Source: Chryseolinea sp. H1M3-3
GTDB taxonomy: Bacteria > Bacteroidota > Bacteroidia > Cytophagales > Cyclobacteriaceae
DNA length: 64,000 nt
Assembly (NCBI RefSeq): GCF_029360725.1
Contig: NZ_JARKMY010000001.1
Location: forward strand, 1,550,001 to 1,614,000
Reading direction: 5' to 3'
The translations under genes and the position numbers were made by a program. Shown piece after piece: positions 31,571-41,418 of the stretch. Under the pieces are notes generated by a model. It saw only the letters and a program-made list of their open reading frames with translations. It was not told the origin of the DNA and made no database searches. Position 1 is the stretch's first letter; every line of letters begins with the position of its first letter.

Positions 31571-32005
31571 TTATAATTCTATTACCTTTCTTCCAAAATG
31601 CAATGACTCAACATGAAGCCCTTTATTTAAATAAAACTTATATGCATCGTGTCGATGGAATCCGGAATCTAAATGAATATGATCGCAGTTTTCCTTTTTA
31701 GCGTAGTTCTTAATCCATTGAAATAACCTCCCTGCATATCCTTTATTTCGCTGACTGGCCAAGGTTGCCAGGTCATCAATTTTTAATGTTTTTCCTGAGA
31801 ATATAAAGGTGATGATTCTGAATCCCAAAATAGAAAATGCCAATTCAGAATCACCTATATAAGCAACCCGATATCCTTCTTGGAATGCGGCCAAGAGCAA
31901 TTGCCGAAGTTCATGTTCATTTCTATGGGGTCTTAATTCTTTAAATGCAGGAATAAGTTTTTCAATCTCATTACTTGTGGCAATTTTAATTTCCTGAGTG
32001 TTCAT
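31571..32005 (-). CDS. GNAT-family N-acetyltransferase
   Basis: 144 aa from the start at 32005 (MNTQEIKIATS); the longer frame adds an unusual 23-residue head. It has the GNAT acetyl-CoA binding stretch DDLATLASQRNKGYAGRLFQWIKNYAKKENCDHIHLDSGFHRHDAYKFYLNKG. The substrate is unknown. Confidence 0.88.
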   Translation of the reverse strand: MNTQEIKIATSNEIEKLIPAFKELRPHRNEHELRQLLLAAFQEGYRVAYIGDSELAFSILGFRIITFIFSGKTLKIDDLATLASQRNKGYAGRLFQWIKNYAKKENCDHIHLDSGFHRHDAYKFYLNKGLHVESLHFGRKVIEL

Positions 32006-32198
32006 GACGATGTATTCATAAAGGATTGAAAAATTTGAAACGATTCGTAATACTTTAATTTTTATCGGGGACATTTTTCCGTATGCTTGCTGTCATACTG
32101 CTTGTTTATTTTGCAACTTGAATAAAGACTGTGTGCATTTTAAGCAAGACGGTCACTGTCGCATATTAAATTCCATAACACAACGAAACAGCGATGGA

Positions 32199-33671
32199 CT
32201 AATCTTTGAAAATCTTTACTTCGTACAGGGAGTATCCCCATTTCTGATTTGCCCGCTCCGTACCCAGAATTTTAATGTAGCGTGCTGAAGCAGGCTGAAA
32301 CGTTAACTCGTCAGTATCGCCATCACCGGCGGAAGCTTCGTGCAATGTTTTCCAATCGCGGCCATTCCTGGATGTTAAGACAAGATATCGGCTGGCAAAT
32401 GAAGCTTCCCATTCCAAAACTATTCTGCCAATCTTATAGGCCTTCTGAAGATCAATAACGACCCAGGCAGTATCAGCCGGTGCGCTCGACCAACGCGTAG
32501 AAAGATCTCCGTCTACTAAATTGCCTGCATCAAAAACATCACTGTTATTTTCATAAGAGGAGCATTTCACAGTATTGCCAAAGTATGATGCAATGTTCCC
32601 TGACCCATCGTCCAATATGGTAATATCGAAGTTTTTTGTCGAACTAAATCCCGCTTTAGTTTTTGCTCCAACAGAAATTTTTCCTTTACCCTGCCTTCCT
32701 AAAAACATGATATCCACTCCTCCTTTGTCTGTGGTACTTACCTTGAACAATTCAGGATTGGCATTTTTTTCTATCCAAAAGGTCAAAGGATCAGTGCTGT
32801 CGGATTGAGTTACCGCGTTTAGCGATATCGAATTCTTATACGCCAGTTGCCGGTTAGAAAATGGTTTAGGACTTACAGCCTGAATCAGCGGGATACCGGT
32901 TAACCACCGAACGCCATTAAGTAACAGATGCTGATATCCCGGACTATTTTTCGCCGCTTCATCATGACCGAGCGTCAAACTCATTACTTTCCCTTTGCCG
33001 ACGGGATGCCACCACATTACCGGAAGATTTTCTGCACGGGCCAGTACATGGAAGTCTGGTGTACTCGGTTGAAAATGGTATAGTTCATCGGTAGTCGTAA
33101 AATCGTCAACCACCCTTGATACCGGATGCACGGAAGATTTGCGAAATTGGTATTCGTATCCCCAGAATTCGATATTGTCGGTAACAACCTTGAAACTTTG
33201 GGGAACTGACGAAGGTCCGCCGATAAAAATTCCGCCGATAAATCGTTCGTACTGATCCCAATTCAACAAACTCAGGATGCCACAGTGGAGTGTTAAATAA
33301 GATTTCCCCGCCGACACAAAGTTATAGAGAGCGTTTAGTTGATCTTTACTTGGTGTCAGAAAGATTGAGTTACTAATAATCACGTCATACTGCGCAAGGT
33401 GGTCTGGCTGAAGGACGTCTAGATCTTCCGTTACATCTACAATGAAGTCCTTTCCCAGGATCTTAACGACAATGTCATTTTGAAATTCGTGAACCCACGG
33501 TGGGTACTCCCTTTTATGTTGAGGCACGTTTCCATTGCCTGTGAGAATCAGTACTTTGGGCATCGCCTGACCAAGACTTACCGTGGAGGGTGTGAATGAT
33601 AATATTGTCACCAGCAATACGATGCCTGAGACAATCGATGATTCTTTAAACTTATTCATTTCAATTTTCAT
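32199..33671 (-). CDS. ThuA-domain protein with discoidin domain
   Basis: A 490-aa secreted protein (signal peptide in the first ~35 residues; M5 at 33659 is a second possible start). Residues ~38-255 form a ThuA glutamine-amidotransferase-like domain (VLILTGNGNVPQHK, YDVIISNSIFLTP, LTLHCGILSLLNWDQYERFIGG). The C-terminal ~130 residues are an F5/8-type discoidin domain (LVDGDLSTRWSS). The pair suggests action on carbohydrates or trehalose-type sugars. Confidence 0.88.
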   Translation of the reverse strand: MKIEMNKFKESSIVSGIVLLVTILSFTPSTVSLGQAMPKVLILTGNGNVPQHKREYPPWVHEFQNDIVVKILGKDFIVDVTEDLDVLQPDHLAQYDVIISNSIFLTPSKDQLNALYNFVSAGKSYLTLHCGILSLLNWDQYERFIGGIFIGGPSSVPQSFKVVTDNIEFWGYEYQFRKSSVHPVSRVVDDFTTTDELYHFQPSTPDFHVLARAENLPVMWWHPVGKGKVMSLTLGHDEAAKNSPGYQHLLLNGVRWLTGIPLIQAVSPKPFSNRQLAYKNSISLNAVTQSDSTDPLTFWIEKNANPELFKVSTTDKGGVDIMFLGRQGKGKISVGAKTKAGFSSTKNFDITILDDGSGNIASYFGNTVKCSSYENNSDVFDAGNLVDGDLSTRWSSAPADTAWVVIDLQKAYKIGRIVLEWEASFASRYLVLTSRNGRDWKTLHEASAGDGDTDELTFQPASARYIKILGTERANQKWGYSLYEVKIFKD

Positions 33672-33898
33672 AGGATCACAAAGCAGTTGAATCTATGCAA
33701 TCAAATCAGTTGCTAGTAATGTTAATTTTTCAATGTTTCATTGTATAAAAAAGACATTGCCTCGAACAGTTGCTACTGAATCCTTGGTTACGGATGAAGT
33801 CATAAACTAATATTTAAGCAACGCCGGGGTACAACGCCTTACCACTATTACGAAAATCGAGGCGATCCGTTTCTGTTTTAATACAGATGCGCAGCACG

Positions 33899-34390
33899 TC
33901 AGTCTAATATTTTTTCCATGAATATGGCATCAACAATAAAATTGTCGTTGTAAGGCGCAATCTCATAGAACCCCATGGATTGATAAAGTGAAATTCCGGC
34001 GGCCATTGCAGATCGACTTGTGTCAAGACGCATTTTCGTGTACCCAAGATCTTTGGCCTCTGCCATTACACGTTCGGCCAATTGTCTCCCTAATCCCATC
34101 CCTTGAAATTTTGGTTTAACAAAAAGTCTTTTCATTTCACAGGTATTCGCATCAATGCGTCTTACGGCTACAGTCCCCGCTGATTCATTATTCACGTATG
34201 CAAGTAAGCAGATCCCATTCGGACGTTCGAAGCCTGATGGCATTTTATCGATCTCCAGCTGAAAATTTTGACTTTCGAAATACTCCCTTGTAATCATGTT
34301 TTTACTTAATGTCGCCAGATACTCATATCCCAAATTACGGAGCGCTTCTACATCCGATTCACTTGACGGAACAAGGATTTTGATTTCCAT
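33899..34390 (-). CDS. GNAT-family N-acetyltransferase
   Basis: 163 aa from the start at 34390 (MEIKILVPSSESD); the longer frame begins with an unrelated 33-residue head. GNAT motif A is clear: MKRLFVKPKFQGMGLGRQLAERVMAEAKDLGYTKMRLDTSRSAMAAGISLYQSMGF. The substrate is unknown. Confidence 0.92.
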   Translation of the reverse strand: MEIKILVPSSESDVEALRNLGYEYLATLSKNMITREYFESQNFQLEIDKMPSGFERPNGICLLAYVNNESAGTVAVRRIDANTCEMKRLFVKPKFQGMGLGRQLAERVMAEAKDLGYTKMRLDTSRSAMAAGISLYQSMGFYEIAPYNDNFIVDAIFMEKILD

Positions 34391-34657
34391 ACAATGTATT
34401 TTACCAGATTTTATTTGTTGGTAAGAAAACACCGTATGCGTCCGGAGTATTGTAAAAAAAGGAAGACCCTTTGTGGCAAACCCGGGCATTCTGGGCGCGT
34501 TAAATAAGTAATATTGTAAAGAATGGAAGTCAGTGACCTTTGGAAGTTGCTGTGTCAGCGTAGCTTGGCTATGGGTAAATCTCGTTATGAAGGTTTTGGC
34601 GAGAGACGTGCACTTCGTTCATGAAGCGCAACTTCCGACGATTATAAACTTAAGGCT

Positions 34658-35803
34658 GTGAATGCTGGATTAGGTGAATATTTGAGGACGCTAAGAAACA
34701 GGGCCAATTTGTCAGTGGACGATCTGGCCAATGTATTGGAATTGCCTGCTTCAGTCTGGGCAAGGATTGAACGAAATGAAATCAATCCGGAGAACCGGGT
34801 GCTCTTAAAGGCTGCTGGTTATTTCGGGCTTTCCGAAAAGAAATTGCTGGCTGAATGTTTCAAGGAGAAGGTTTTTAGTGAAACGACGAACAAATATAAC
34901 CGGATAGAAAAGTCTATGTTGCTTAAAAGCAACGGACTTGGTATGCGCCGTATCGATAACATACGGAATAGCTCCTCGGCCCTTGAACGTGTTCCCTATG
35001 CAGCAAAATTTTTTAGGCCACCCGTAGATCTTGATCATGCTTTAGAATGCGTTGTATATTGCAAACATCATAACCTGGATCGCCCGTTTGAGCGCATCCT
35101 TCCCGACGGTGGAACCCAACTTATTATAACGTTCGGCGAAACGGGTCGCGAGTTTATTTGGAAAAGGGATCGCAGCCGGATCATCCATACGGCATTGATC
35201 GGACTCCGGCAGATCCCGATAACAAGTCGGTTATTAAAAACAGGCGTTACCATTTACGTGCGGTTTAAACCTGGCGGTCTCTTCACGGTTACCGGTTTGG
35301 ATTACAGTAAGGTTTCGTGGCCAGCCGTTTATGCTGAGGAAGTATTTAATGCATCGTTTGGATCGCTATTACGCCGGCTCATCGCGCATGAAACGCCGAA
35401 TGAAGCAGCAGAAAGTGTGTTTCAATACTTCAAAAATGAGGCACGACATGGAAGTCAGACGGGTCCGCTCGTGCGATTTTTCCTAGAGCATTCGCATCTT
35501 TCATTGGATGAAATCAACAAACGGACCGGCTACTCGTCGAAGTATCTTACAATTTTGTTTAAACGGCATACCGGCATGACGCCAAAGCTTTTTCAACGGG
35601 TTATCAGATTTAACAAGGTCATTGAAGATATGAATTCGTTCAAACGGGAAATTGATTGGGCAACGCTCGTGTACAATCACCGGTATCATGACCAGGCACA
35701 CTTCATAAAGGATTTTAAAGAATTTTCCGGCTGGACTCCTCAGGAATTCCTTTCCATGGGGGCTGGGTGCAGCAAGTATGTCCACTTTTCGGAAATGGAG
35801 TAA
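34658..35803 (+). CDS. XRE-AraC fusion regulator
   Basis: 381 aa from a GTG start at 34658. Residues 1-65 form an XRE helix-turn-helix (GEYLRTLRNRANLSVDDLANVLELPASVWARIERNEINP). A DUF6597-type middle follows (LDHALECVVYCKHHNLDRPFERILPDGGTQLIITFG). The C-terminus is an AraC domain (LDEINKRTGYSSKYLTILFKRHTGMTPKLFQRVIRF, ATLVYNHRYHDQAHFIKDFKEFSGWTPQEF). Two DNA-binding domains in one protein is unusual. It may regulate the downstream methyltransferase. Confidence 0.85.
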   Translation: MNAGLGEYLRTLRNRANLSVDDLANVLELPASVWARIERNEINPENRVLLKAAGYFGLSEKKLLAECFKEKVFSETTNKYNRIEKSMLLKSNGLGMRRIDNIRNSSSALERVPYAAKFFRPPVDLDHALECVVYCKHHNLDRPFERILPDGGTQLIITFGETGREFIWKRDRSRIIHTALIGLRQIPITSRLLKTGVTIYVRFKPGGLFTVTGLDYSKVSWPAVYAEEVFNASFGSLLRRLIAHETPNEAAESVFQYFKNEARHGSQTGPLVRFFLEHSHLSLDEINKRTGYSSKYLTILFKRHTGMTPKLFQRVIRFNKVIEDMNSFKREIDWATLVYNHRYHDQAHFIKDFKEFSGWTPQEFLSMGAGCSKYVHFSEME

Positions 35804-35937
35804 CGGAGCTGAGGCCAGTACGACTGCAAATGGATTTTTGCGGAAATGACTTTCCTTTCCGCTGTTAACACTACAATTCTTTCTTTTACAATACCATCTG
35901 GAATGGACTTGCTCTCTTTGCAGCAAATCATTTTGTA

Positions 35938-36567
35938 ATGGAAAAAGAATTAAGTCACCAAGAAAAAATTAGTTATCTGCCGCCGGCAGGGAAGCATTGG
36001 CTTTTGCCATTGTATGATCCGTTGTCACGGTTGTTTGGAATTGACGCCTACAGAGATCGATGCCTTAAACAAGCGAACCTTGCTTCGCATCATTATGTGC
36101 TGGACGTGGGTTGTGGGACTGGTTCCCTCATGGAAGCGATCGTGCAGGGTTATCCTTTTGAATGTTTATTTGGTGTCGATCCAGATGATAACGCTCTCCG
36201 GTTTGCAGTAAGAAAATTACGAAGAACATCCAACGTTCAAATCAAATCAGGATTTGCTGATCAACTTGATTTTCCCGACCATTTCTTTCATCGGGTTTTC
36301 TCCACTTTCGTTTTTCATCATTTAACGCGGCAGGAACAGGTGCGTACATTAACCGAGATTTGTAGGGTCTTGAAGCCTGGTGGTCTGTTCAACCTCCTCG
36401 ATTTTGATCATTGGAACCCGCATAAGCATGGGAGATCCAACAGGAGTGCTCATCCTTCACCTGCCTATGCGCAACTACTTAAACAATGCGGATTTACACT
36501 CCTCCGCGAAAGAAAAGAAAGGCATCTTTTCCTTGGAAGAATTTCATTTTTTGTTGCTTCAATTTAG
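35938..36567 (+). CDS. Class I SAM-dependent methyltransferase
   Basis: A 209-aa protein with a methyltransferase-type fold: VLDVGCGTGSLMEAIVQGYP (SAM motif I), LFGVDPDDNALRFA and FHRVFSTFVFHHLTRQEQVRTLTEICRVLKPGGLFNLLDFD. The substrate is not clear; ubiquinone/menaquinone-type or antibiotic methylation are possible. The next gene starts 5 bp later. Confidence 0.92.
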   Translation: MEKELSHQEKISYLPPAGKHWLLPLYDPLSRLFGIDAYRDRCLKQANLASHHYVLDVGCGTGSLMEAIVQGYPFECLFGVDPDDNALRFAVRKLRRTSNVQIKSGFADQLDFPDHFFHRVFSTFVFHHLTRQEQVRTLTEICRVLKPGGLFNLLDFDHWNPHKHGRSNRSAHPSPAYAQLLKQCGFTLLRERKERHLFLGRISFFVASI

Positions 36568-36571
36568 TCGT

Positions 36572-37042
36572 ATGAATAACCTTAGAAAATTACTATTGCA
36601 TTTGGTGTTAACATTAATAATGACCATCATTCATCATGTGTATGGCGCAAACATTTACAAAGATGCTTTTCGCCTCCATGTTGTTTTTGCAGCAGTGCCG
36701 GTCTTAGCCATCCTAATCTTAAGTTATCGGACAATGCTCGCGTCACGCAATAGCTTGTTGCGCAAGACCAGCTCGGTATGTTTTATTTTATCGGCTGGGC
36801 TGAGCGCAATAGCGATCGGAGTCTATGAAGGAGGGTACAATCACCTGGTGAAAAATATTCTTTACTTCGGGGGTGTTCCCGTGCAAATTCTAAATCGCCT
36901 GTATCCTTCCATCTATGAATTGCCGAATGATTTCTTTTTTGAGTTTACCGGCATATTGCAATTCGCCACCGGGGTGTTATCTATTGTATATGCCCGCAGA
37001 ACTGACTTTAGAAAATTGATATCAGTACCCGACAAGAAATGA
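36572..37042 (+). CDS. Hypothetical four-helix membrane protein
   Basis: 156 aa from the ATG at 36572, 5 bp after the methyltransferase stop; the longer upstream frame overlaps that gene. Four membrane helices are evident (LLLHLVLTLIMTIIHHVYG, LHVVFAAVPVLAILILSYRT, SVCFILSAGLSAIAIGVYEGG, FTGILQFATGVLSIVYA). I do not recognise the family. It is probably co-transcribed with the methyltransferase. Confidence 0.7.
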   Translation: MNNLRKLLLHLVLTLIMTIIHHVYGANIYKDAFRLHVVFAAVPVLAILILSYRTMLASRNSLLRKTSSVCFILSAGLSAIAIGVYEGGYNHLVKNILYFGGVPVQILNRLYPSIYELPNDFFFEFTGILQFATGVLSIVYARRTDFRKLISVPDKK

Positions 37043-37160
37043 AGCGGTTCTTGTACGCTGATGGTACGGCCAGCTCGCCAAATTTTTGGTGCACCGACCT
37101 GTAGAAAGAGGCCTGCTGCAATTCCATCACCCGGTAACAAAAAGCGTCGTATCGCATCGA

Positions 37161-37982
37161 TTACTTTTTGCCCCCGAATACCCGTTTGTAGCTGAGAACT
37201 TCAGGCTTCTGACGTAACAGGCCGGCCACCATGAAGGCAATGCCGCTAAATCCGAGTGCGTGAAAAGTGCTTGTGAGCGCGTGGCTACTCCCGGTTTCCG
37301 GTTCTGCAAGTGCACCGGGAAGATGCAAAACGAAAACCCAGATCAATATCATGATACCCGCAAGGATTGCTATCAATTGCGGTCTTATGCGAAACAGTAT
37401 TGCCGTGCCCGATCCTATTAGTGCCACGGCTGAGAAATATGTCCAGAATACTTTGAATGGTATCCATTCCGGTACGAGGCGTGATACACCTGTTGTATAT
37501 AAAAAGTGATCTGTTCCAAAAGCAATCAGCATCAGTGAAAACAATAATGCTCCAACAGGTGTCAAAGTGTCTGAAAAAGAAACCCAGGCTGAATTGACAT
37601 TTTCCGCTTGAGCGCTGGACATGCACCCCGCTGCAACGAATGCCCCACCCGCAAATGTCAGGCATTTGATAGCGATTGTCCATACACCCAGGTTATTCAG
37701 ATCCTGACTCAACCTGTAAGGCACATGTGCTATTAAGAAAAGGATAATAAAAACCAGGCCTAATATCAGTGGAACGTTTTTGTTTTTGCCAAATAGAATC
37801 ATGACAGACGAACCAATGAGGAACAGGCTAAAGAGGTATACCCATATTTCGGGATTTGCAAGCCATGATGGGGTCTCAGGAACAAAAAGATTCCGAAACA
37901 CCGGGTAAAAAAGTTGCTGCGTTGCCATGCCGATAATTGAAAATGAAAAAAATGTCCGGCCTACTGTTGTTAAATTTATCAT
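37161..37982 (-). CDS. DoxX-like multi-pass membrane protein
   Basis: A 273-aa protein with about eight helices in two repeats, each resembling DoxX/DoxD (FFSFSIIGMATQQLFYPVF, and again LLFSLMLIAFGTDHFLYTTGV). The repeat points to an internal duplication. Function is unknown; redox or stress roles are guessed for the group. Confidence 0.7.
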   Translation of the reverse strand: MINLTTVGRTFFSFSIIGMATQQLFYPVFRNLFVPETPSWLANPEIWVYLFSLFLIGSSVMILFGKNKNVPLILGLVFIILFLIAHVPYRLSQDLNNLGVWTIAIKCLTFAGGAFVAAGCMSSAQAENVNSAWVSFSDTLTPVGALLFSLMLIAFGTDHFLYTTGVSRLVPEWIPFKVFWTYFSAVALIGSGTAILFRIRPQLIAILAGIMILIWVFVLHLPGALAEPETGSSHALTSTFHALGFSGIAFMVAGLLRQKPEVLSYKRVFGGKK

Positions 37983-38181
37983 TGCTTTTTATTCTTTTGA
38001 GAAAAAGAATCCGGTAGTCTTAAACGTCAATCAGGCTCTTCAGGGGAGACTAATCCGAATCTTCCGTTTCGAAATTAAGCGCGACTTGTTTTATATGATT
38101 GTAAAAAAAGGAACAGGCATGAAAGTAAATCGTACACCGTATTGACCAGCCTGGACCCTCAGGGCTCATCAAGACAAGATC

Positions 38182-38222
38182 ATCAGTCTTGCGTCAGTGC
38201 AGCTTCAGTCTGGCAGCAGATG
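38182..38222. repeat. 41-bp dispersed repeat, copy 2
   Basis: Matches 31102-31142; lies just beyond the end of the AraC gene at 38234-39148. Confidence 0.7.
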
Positions 38223-38233
38223 CCGGCACGAAG

Positions 38234-39148
38234 TCAATTGGTAGAAAACGACTGCCGGAATTCCAGTGGCGAAACATTCGTTTTTGTTTTAAACAACTTA
38301 CTGAACGACTGCGGATGTTCGAAACCTAATTCATAAGCGATCTCACTTACGGATAGGACAGTGGTGGATAATCTTTCTTTCGCTTTTACAATAAGCTTGT
38401 CATGGATATGTTGCTGCGTACTCTGTCCTGTTAAGTGCCGCAGCAGTCCGCTTAAATAGCTTGGCGATACATTCAATGCATCTGCAACGTATTGGACCGT
38501 TGGCAACCCTTTTTGTACGATAGCCTCACCGTTAAAATAGTCTGACAAAATATTTTCAAGGCGATCCAGTATCTTATGGTTCGTTATCTTCCTGGTAATG
38601 AACTGACGATGGTAGAATCTTTCGGAATAGGCCAAGAGTAGTTCGAGCTGCGCAATGATCACATTTTGTGTGAACTTGTCGATGTTGGCGCGATACTCCT
38701 GGTGAATGTTTTGCATGATTCCCGTAATCGTTATTTCTTCTTTCTCGGAAAGGAACAGCGCCTCGTTGACGGAGTAATCGAAGTATTCATATTGCCGGAT
38801 GGTTTTGGCGAGTGGCGTGTTCCATAAAAAATCGGGATGGATCAGCAGCATCCAGCCCGAGTGTTGTAACGATATATTTTCTGCCGCCTCAATCCTGAAA
38901 ACCTGACCTGGCGAAATAAAGAACATGATACCTTCATTGAAGTCATATTCCTGCTGACCGTATTTAAGTATGGCGTTATAATTTCTTTTCAGTGCAATGG
39001 AATAAAAATCCAACACCAGGCTTGTTTCACCAGGTGATAACCGTTTGACCTCCTCCAGGTTAATCACGCTGACCAGTGGATGTTCTGGTTTTGGTAAATT
39101 TCTGAACTGGTGAAATTCGCTTATCGTCTTAAACCGGCGCGGCTTCAT
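38234..39148 (-). CDS. AraC-family transcriptional regulator
   Basis: A 304-aa protein: cupin-like N-terminus with an FSLKxNYNAILKYGQQEY-type strand pattern, and the C-terminal AraC domain (VQYVADALNVSPSYLSGLLRHLTGQSTQQHIHDKLIVKAKERLSTTVLSVSEIAYELGFEHPQSFSKLFKTKTNVSPLEFR). It lies 19 bp beyond the stop of the NmrA-like gene on the same strand and may be co-transcribed with it. Confidence 0.93.
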   Translation of the reverse strand: MKPRRFKTISEFHQFRNLPKPEHPLVSVINLEEVKRLSPGETSLVLDFYSIALKRNYNAILKYGQQEYDFNEGIMFFISPGQVFRIEAAENISLQHSGWMLLIHPDFLWNTPLAKTIRQYEYFDYSVNEALFLSEKEEITITGIMQNIHQEYRANIDKFTQNVIIAQLELLLAYSERFYHRQFITRKITNHKILDRLENILSDYFNGEAIVQKGLPTVQYVADALNVSPSYLSGLLRHLTGQSTQQHIHDKLIVKAKERLSTTVLSVSEIAYELGFEHPQSFSKLFKTKTNVSPLEFRQSFSTN

Positions 39149-39167
39149 GATGTGAAGGTAGAATGGA

Positions 39168-40064
39168 TTATATATTTTGTTTTATTATCGCGGCAAATTC
39201 TTTGGCGAAATCCGCCATCTTAACCTTCCCCATGATGGTGGGTCTGTGGCGGAAATAGTCTGCCGACAATTCTCCATTTTGCAAGCTGGCGTACATCTCC
39301 ACCAGACCTGCCGCCGATGTTGGGTTCATGCCGACAGCCTCCAGGCCATGCTGCATTTCATCATCGGTGATGATTACCCATCGAAGATCCGGCTTTCCAA
39401 TGGCCTTTCCTAAAATGCTAGCTACCTCGGCACCGGTAAGTTCTTCGCTTGCCACGTAGCGTACTTTTTGCGCGGCGACGGGTCGGGTCAGTTCTTCAGC
39501 AACCGCTGCTGCGATGTCGAGCGGTGAAACCCAGGGCACTAGCTTTGTCCCATAATTTGTGGCGATAATGCCATCCTTTTTTATGGTGCCTGCATAGGCA
39601 TACAAGTTATAATAGAAAGCGGTGGGTCGCATTTGTGTTACGATGACATCCGGAAGTGCGTCCAGTATTTTCTCTACCTGGTGCGCGCCAAGTAAAAGGC
39701 CTGAGCCTTTTTCCATCTCGCCACCAATGGTGCTGAGGTTCACCACGCGCTTTACGCCAGACCGTTGAATCGCCGCTGCATAATGTTGACCAAGCCTATG
39801 AAAATACGGTATGACATCGACGCTATGGTCGAAGTAATTTGCCGGAGGCACCATGGTATACACGGCGTCGGTACCTGCAAAAGCGGCTGCCAGGAAATCA
39901 ACGTCTTCCAGTGTGCCGACGGCTGGCACGGCGCCGAGTGCTTCAATGTCTTTTTGTCTTTCAGACTTGCTGGTGATCACGGTCACGGCATGTCCTTCTT
40001 TTACCAACGTCTGGGTTAGTGGTTTTCCGATGTGTCCTAATGATCCTGTTATTGTAATTTTCAT
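39168..40064 (-). CDS. NmrA/SDR-type NAD(P)-binding oxidoreductase
   Basis: 298 aa from the start at 40064 (MKITITGSLGHIGKPLTQ), which places the Rossmann motif GxxGxxG (GSLGHIG) at the N-terminus; the longer frame adds a Thr-rich head. Further signs are DAVYTMVPPANYF and KRVVNLSTIGGEMEKG. NmrA proteins sense or reduce quinones and other small molecules. The AraC gene follows. Confidence 0.9.
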   Translation of the reverse strand: MKITITGSLGHIGKPLTQTLVKEGHAVTVITSKSERQKDIEALGAVPAVGTLEDVDFLAAAFAGTDAVYTMVPPANYFDHSVDVIPYFHRLGQHYAAAIQRSGVKRVVNLSTIGGEMEKGSGLLLGAHQVEKILDALPDVIVTQMRPTAFYYNLYAYAGTIKKDGIIATNYGTKLVPWVSPLDIAAAVAEELTRPVAAQKVRYVASEELTGAEVASILGKAIGKPDLRWVIITDDEMQHGLEAVGMNPTSAAGLVEMYASLQNGELSADYFRHRPTIMGKVKMADFAKEFAAIIKQNI

Positions 40065-40332
40065 ATTCGTGTTTTTTGATACCACAAAGGTGGAACGCGC
40101 CCAGGACACCGATGTAGTCGAATCTGTGGTTGTTGTAGTCAAAGCTGCGCATCACAAGCAATGAGTTTGGAAGCCTAAAGATGGTGGAGGAAACGGACCA
40201 TCTAAAAAAGCCCTGGCAATGAGAGACTGAGCTAGTTAAAAAGTTAACATGCATGGAAAAAATTTCCCTCGTAAAAAAAATCATATCAACGATGAAAGTC
40301 TTATTTTCAGGACACAGTGTAACGCTAAAGCT

Positions 40333-41361
40333 ATGTTCCTTTCTTGTTTCTTGCGCATGATGTTCCCGCTATTGTTATGCATGGCGTTAGGGAGCACAAT
40401 GGCCCAACAAATAGAAATCCTTCACGACAATCGACCTGTTAGTCTGCGGGGATTGAGCGTTGTGAATGACAACATCGTGTGGGTCAGCGGGAGCAAAGGG
40501 ACCGTTGGGAAAAGTATTGATGGTGGCAAAACATGGTCGTGGATGACAGTGCCGGGATACGAAAGTCGCGACTTCAGGGACATCGAAGCCTTTGATCAGA
40601 ACACCGCAGTGATTATTGCCATAGCAGCACCGGCCCACATTCTCCGCACTACAGATGGGGGAAAGCATTGGATTTTAGTATATGAAAATAAATTAGACGG
40701 AATGTTTCTGGATGCGATGGACTTTGTCGATGACATTCATGGAACTGTGATAGGCGACGCAGTGAATAAAAAGTTTTTTATCGCGCATACTGCTGATGGC
40801 GGGAAGAGCTGGAAAGAAGCTGACAATAGGTATGCTGCATCAGACAGCACCGAAGGCTGCTTTGCTTCAAGCGGGACCAATGTGAGGTTAGTAGCTGCGG
40901 GAAAATACTTTTTTGTTTCAGGTGGAAAAACTTCACGCCTGGTATCTGACCATGGATCGTATGAAATGCCATTCGACAAGAGCAAGTCTTCAACCGGAGC
41001 AAACTCCATCGCCATACGCAGATCACGCATCACCAACAAGCCTGATCTTTGGATTGCTGTCGGTGGAGATTTTACCGTGGATTCATTGCGTGACAGAAAT
41101 TGTTTCATTAGCAAGGATGAAGGAAAGTCGTGGACTAAGCCCCGCACCTCGCCAGGTGGATATCGTTCATGTGTTGAATTCGCATCTGACAAAATGTTGG
41201 TCACGTGTGGTTTGAATGGTGTTGATCTTTCCGATGACGAAGGTATTAACTGGAGGAGGATTTCTTCCGATAGCTTCCATGCCTGTCGAAAAGCAAAGAA
41301 CGGTAATGCTGTGTTCTTCAGTGGAAACAACGGAAAGATCGGGAAGCTGAAAATAGACTAA
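40333..41361 (+). CDS. Secreted YCF48-like beta-propeller protein
   Basis: 342 aa from 40333 (MFLSCFLRMMFPLLLCMALG), because that start puts a signal peptide at the N-terminus. BNR/YCF48-type repeats with S-DGGKTW (KSIDGGKTWSW, RTTDGGKHW, TADGGKSW, SKDEGKSWT, SDDEGINW) make a propeller. In photosynthetic cells YCF48 aids photosystem assembly; in this phylum these are surface proteins of unknown role. Confidence 0.85.
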   Translation: MFLSCFLRMMFPLLLCMALGSTMAQQIEILHDNRPVSLRGLSVVNDNIVWVSGSKGTVGKSIDGGKTWSWMTVPGYESRDFRDIEAFDQNTAVIIAIAAPAHILRTTDGGKHWILVYENKLDGMFLDAMDFVDDIHGTVIGDAVNKKFFIAHTADGGKSWKEADNRYAASDSTEGCFASSGTNVRLVAAGKYFFVSGGKTSRLVSDHGSYEMPFDKSKSSTGANSIAIRRSRITNKPDLWIAVGGDFTVDSLRDRNCFISKDEGKSWTKPRTSPGGYRSCVEFASDKMLVTCGLNGVDLSDDEGINWRRISSDSFHACRKAKNGNAVFFSGNNGKIGKLKID

Positions 41362-41418
41362 AGTATTAACGGGGGATTTTTTAGTCGTGTTCTGATTTTG
41401 TTTGGAGGATCGATCAGA

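Noticed and set aside
40737-41330. 197-codon minus-strand ORF over the YCF48-like gene
   Set aside because: Antisense shadow of the BNR-repeat coding frame, no motif.
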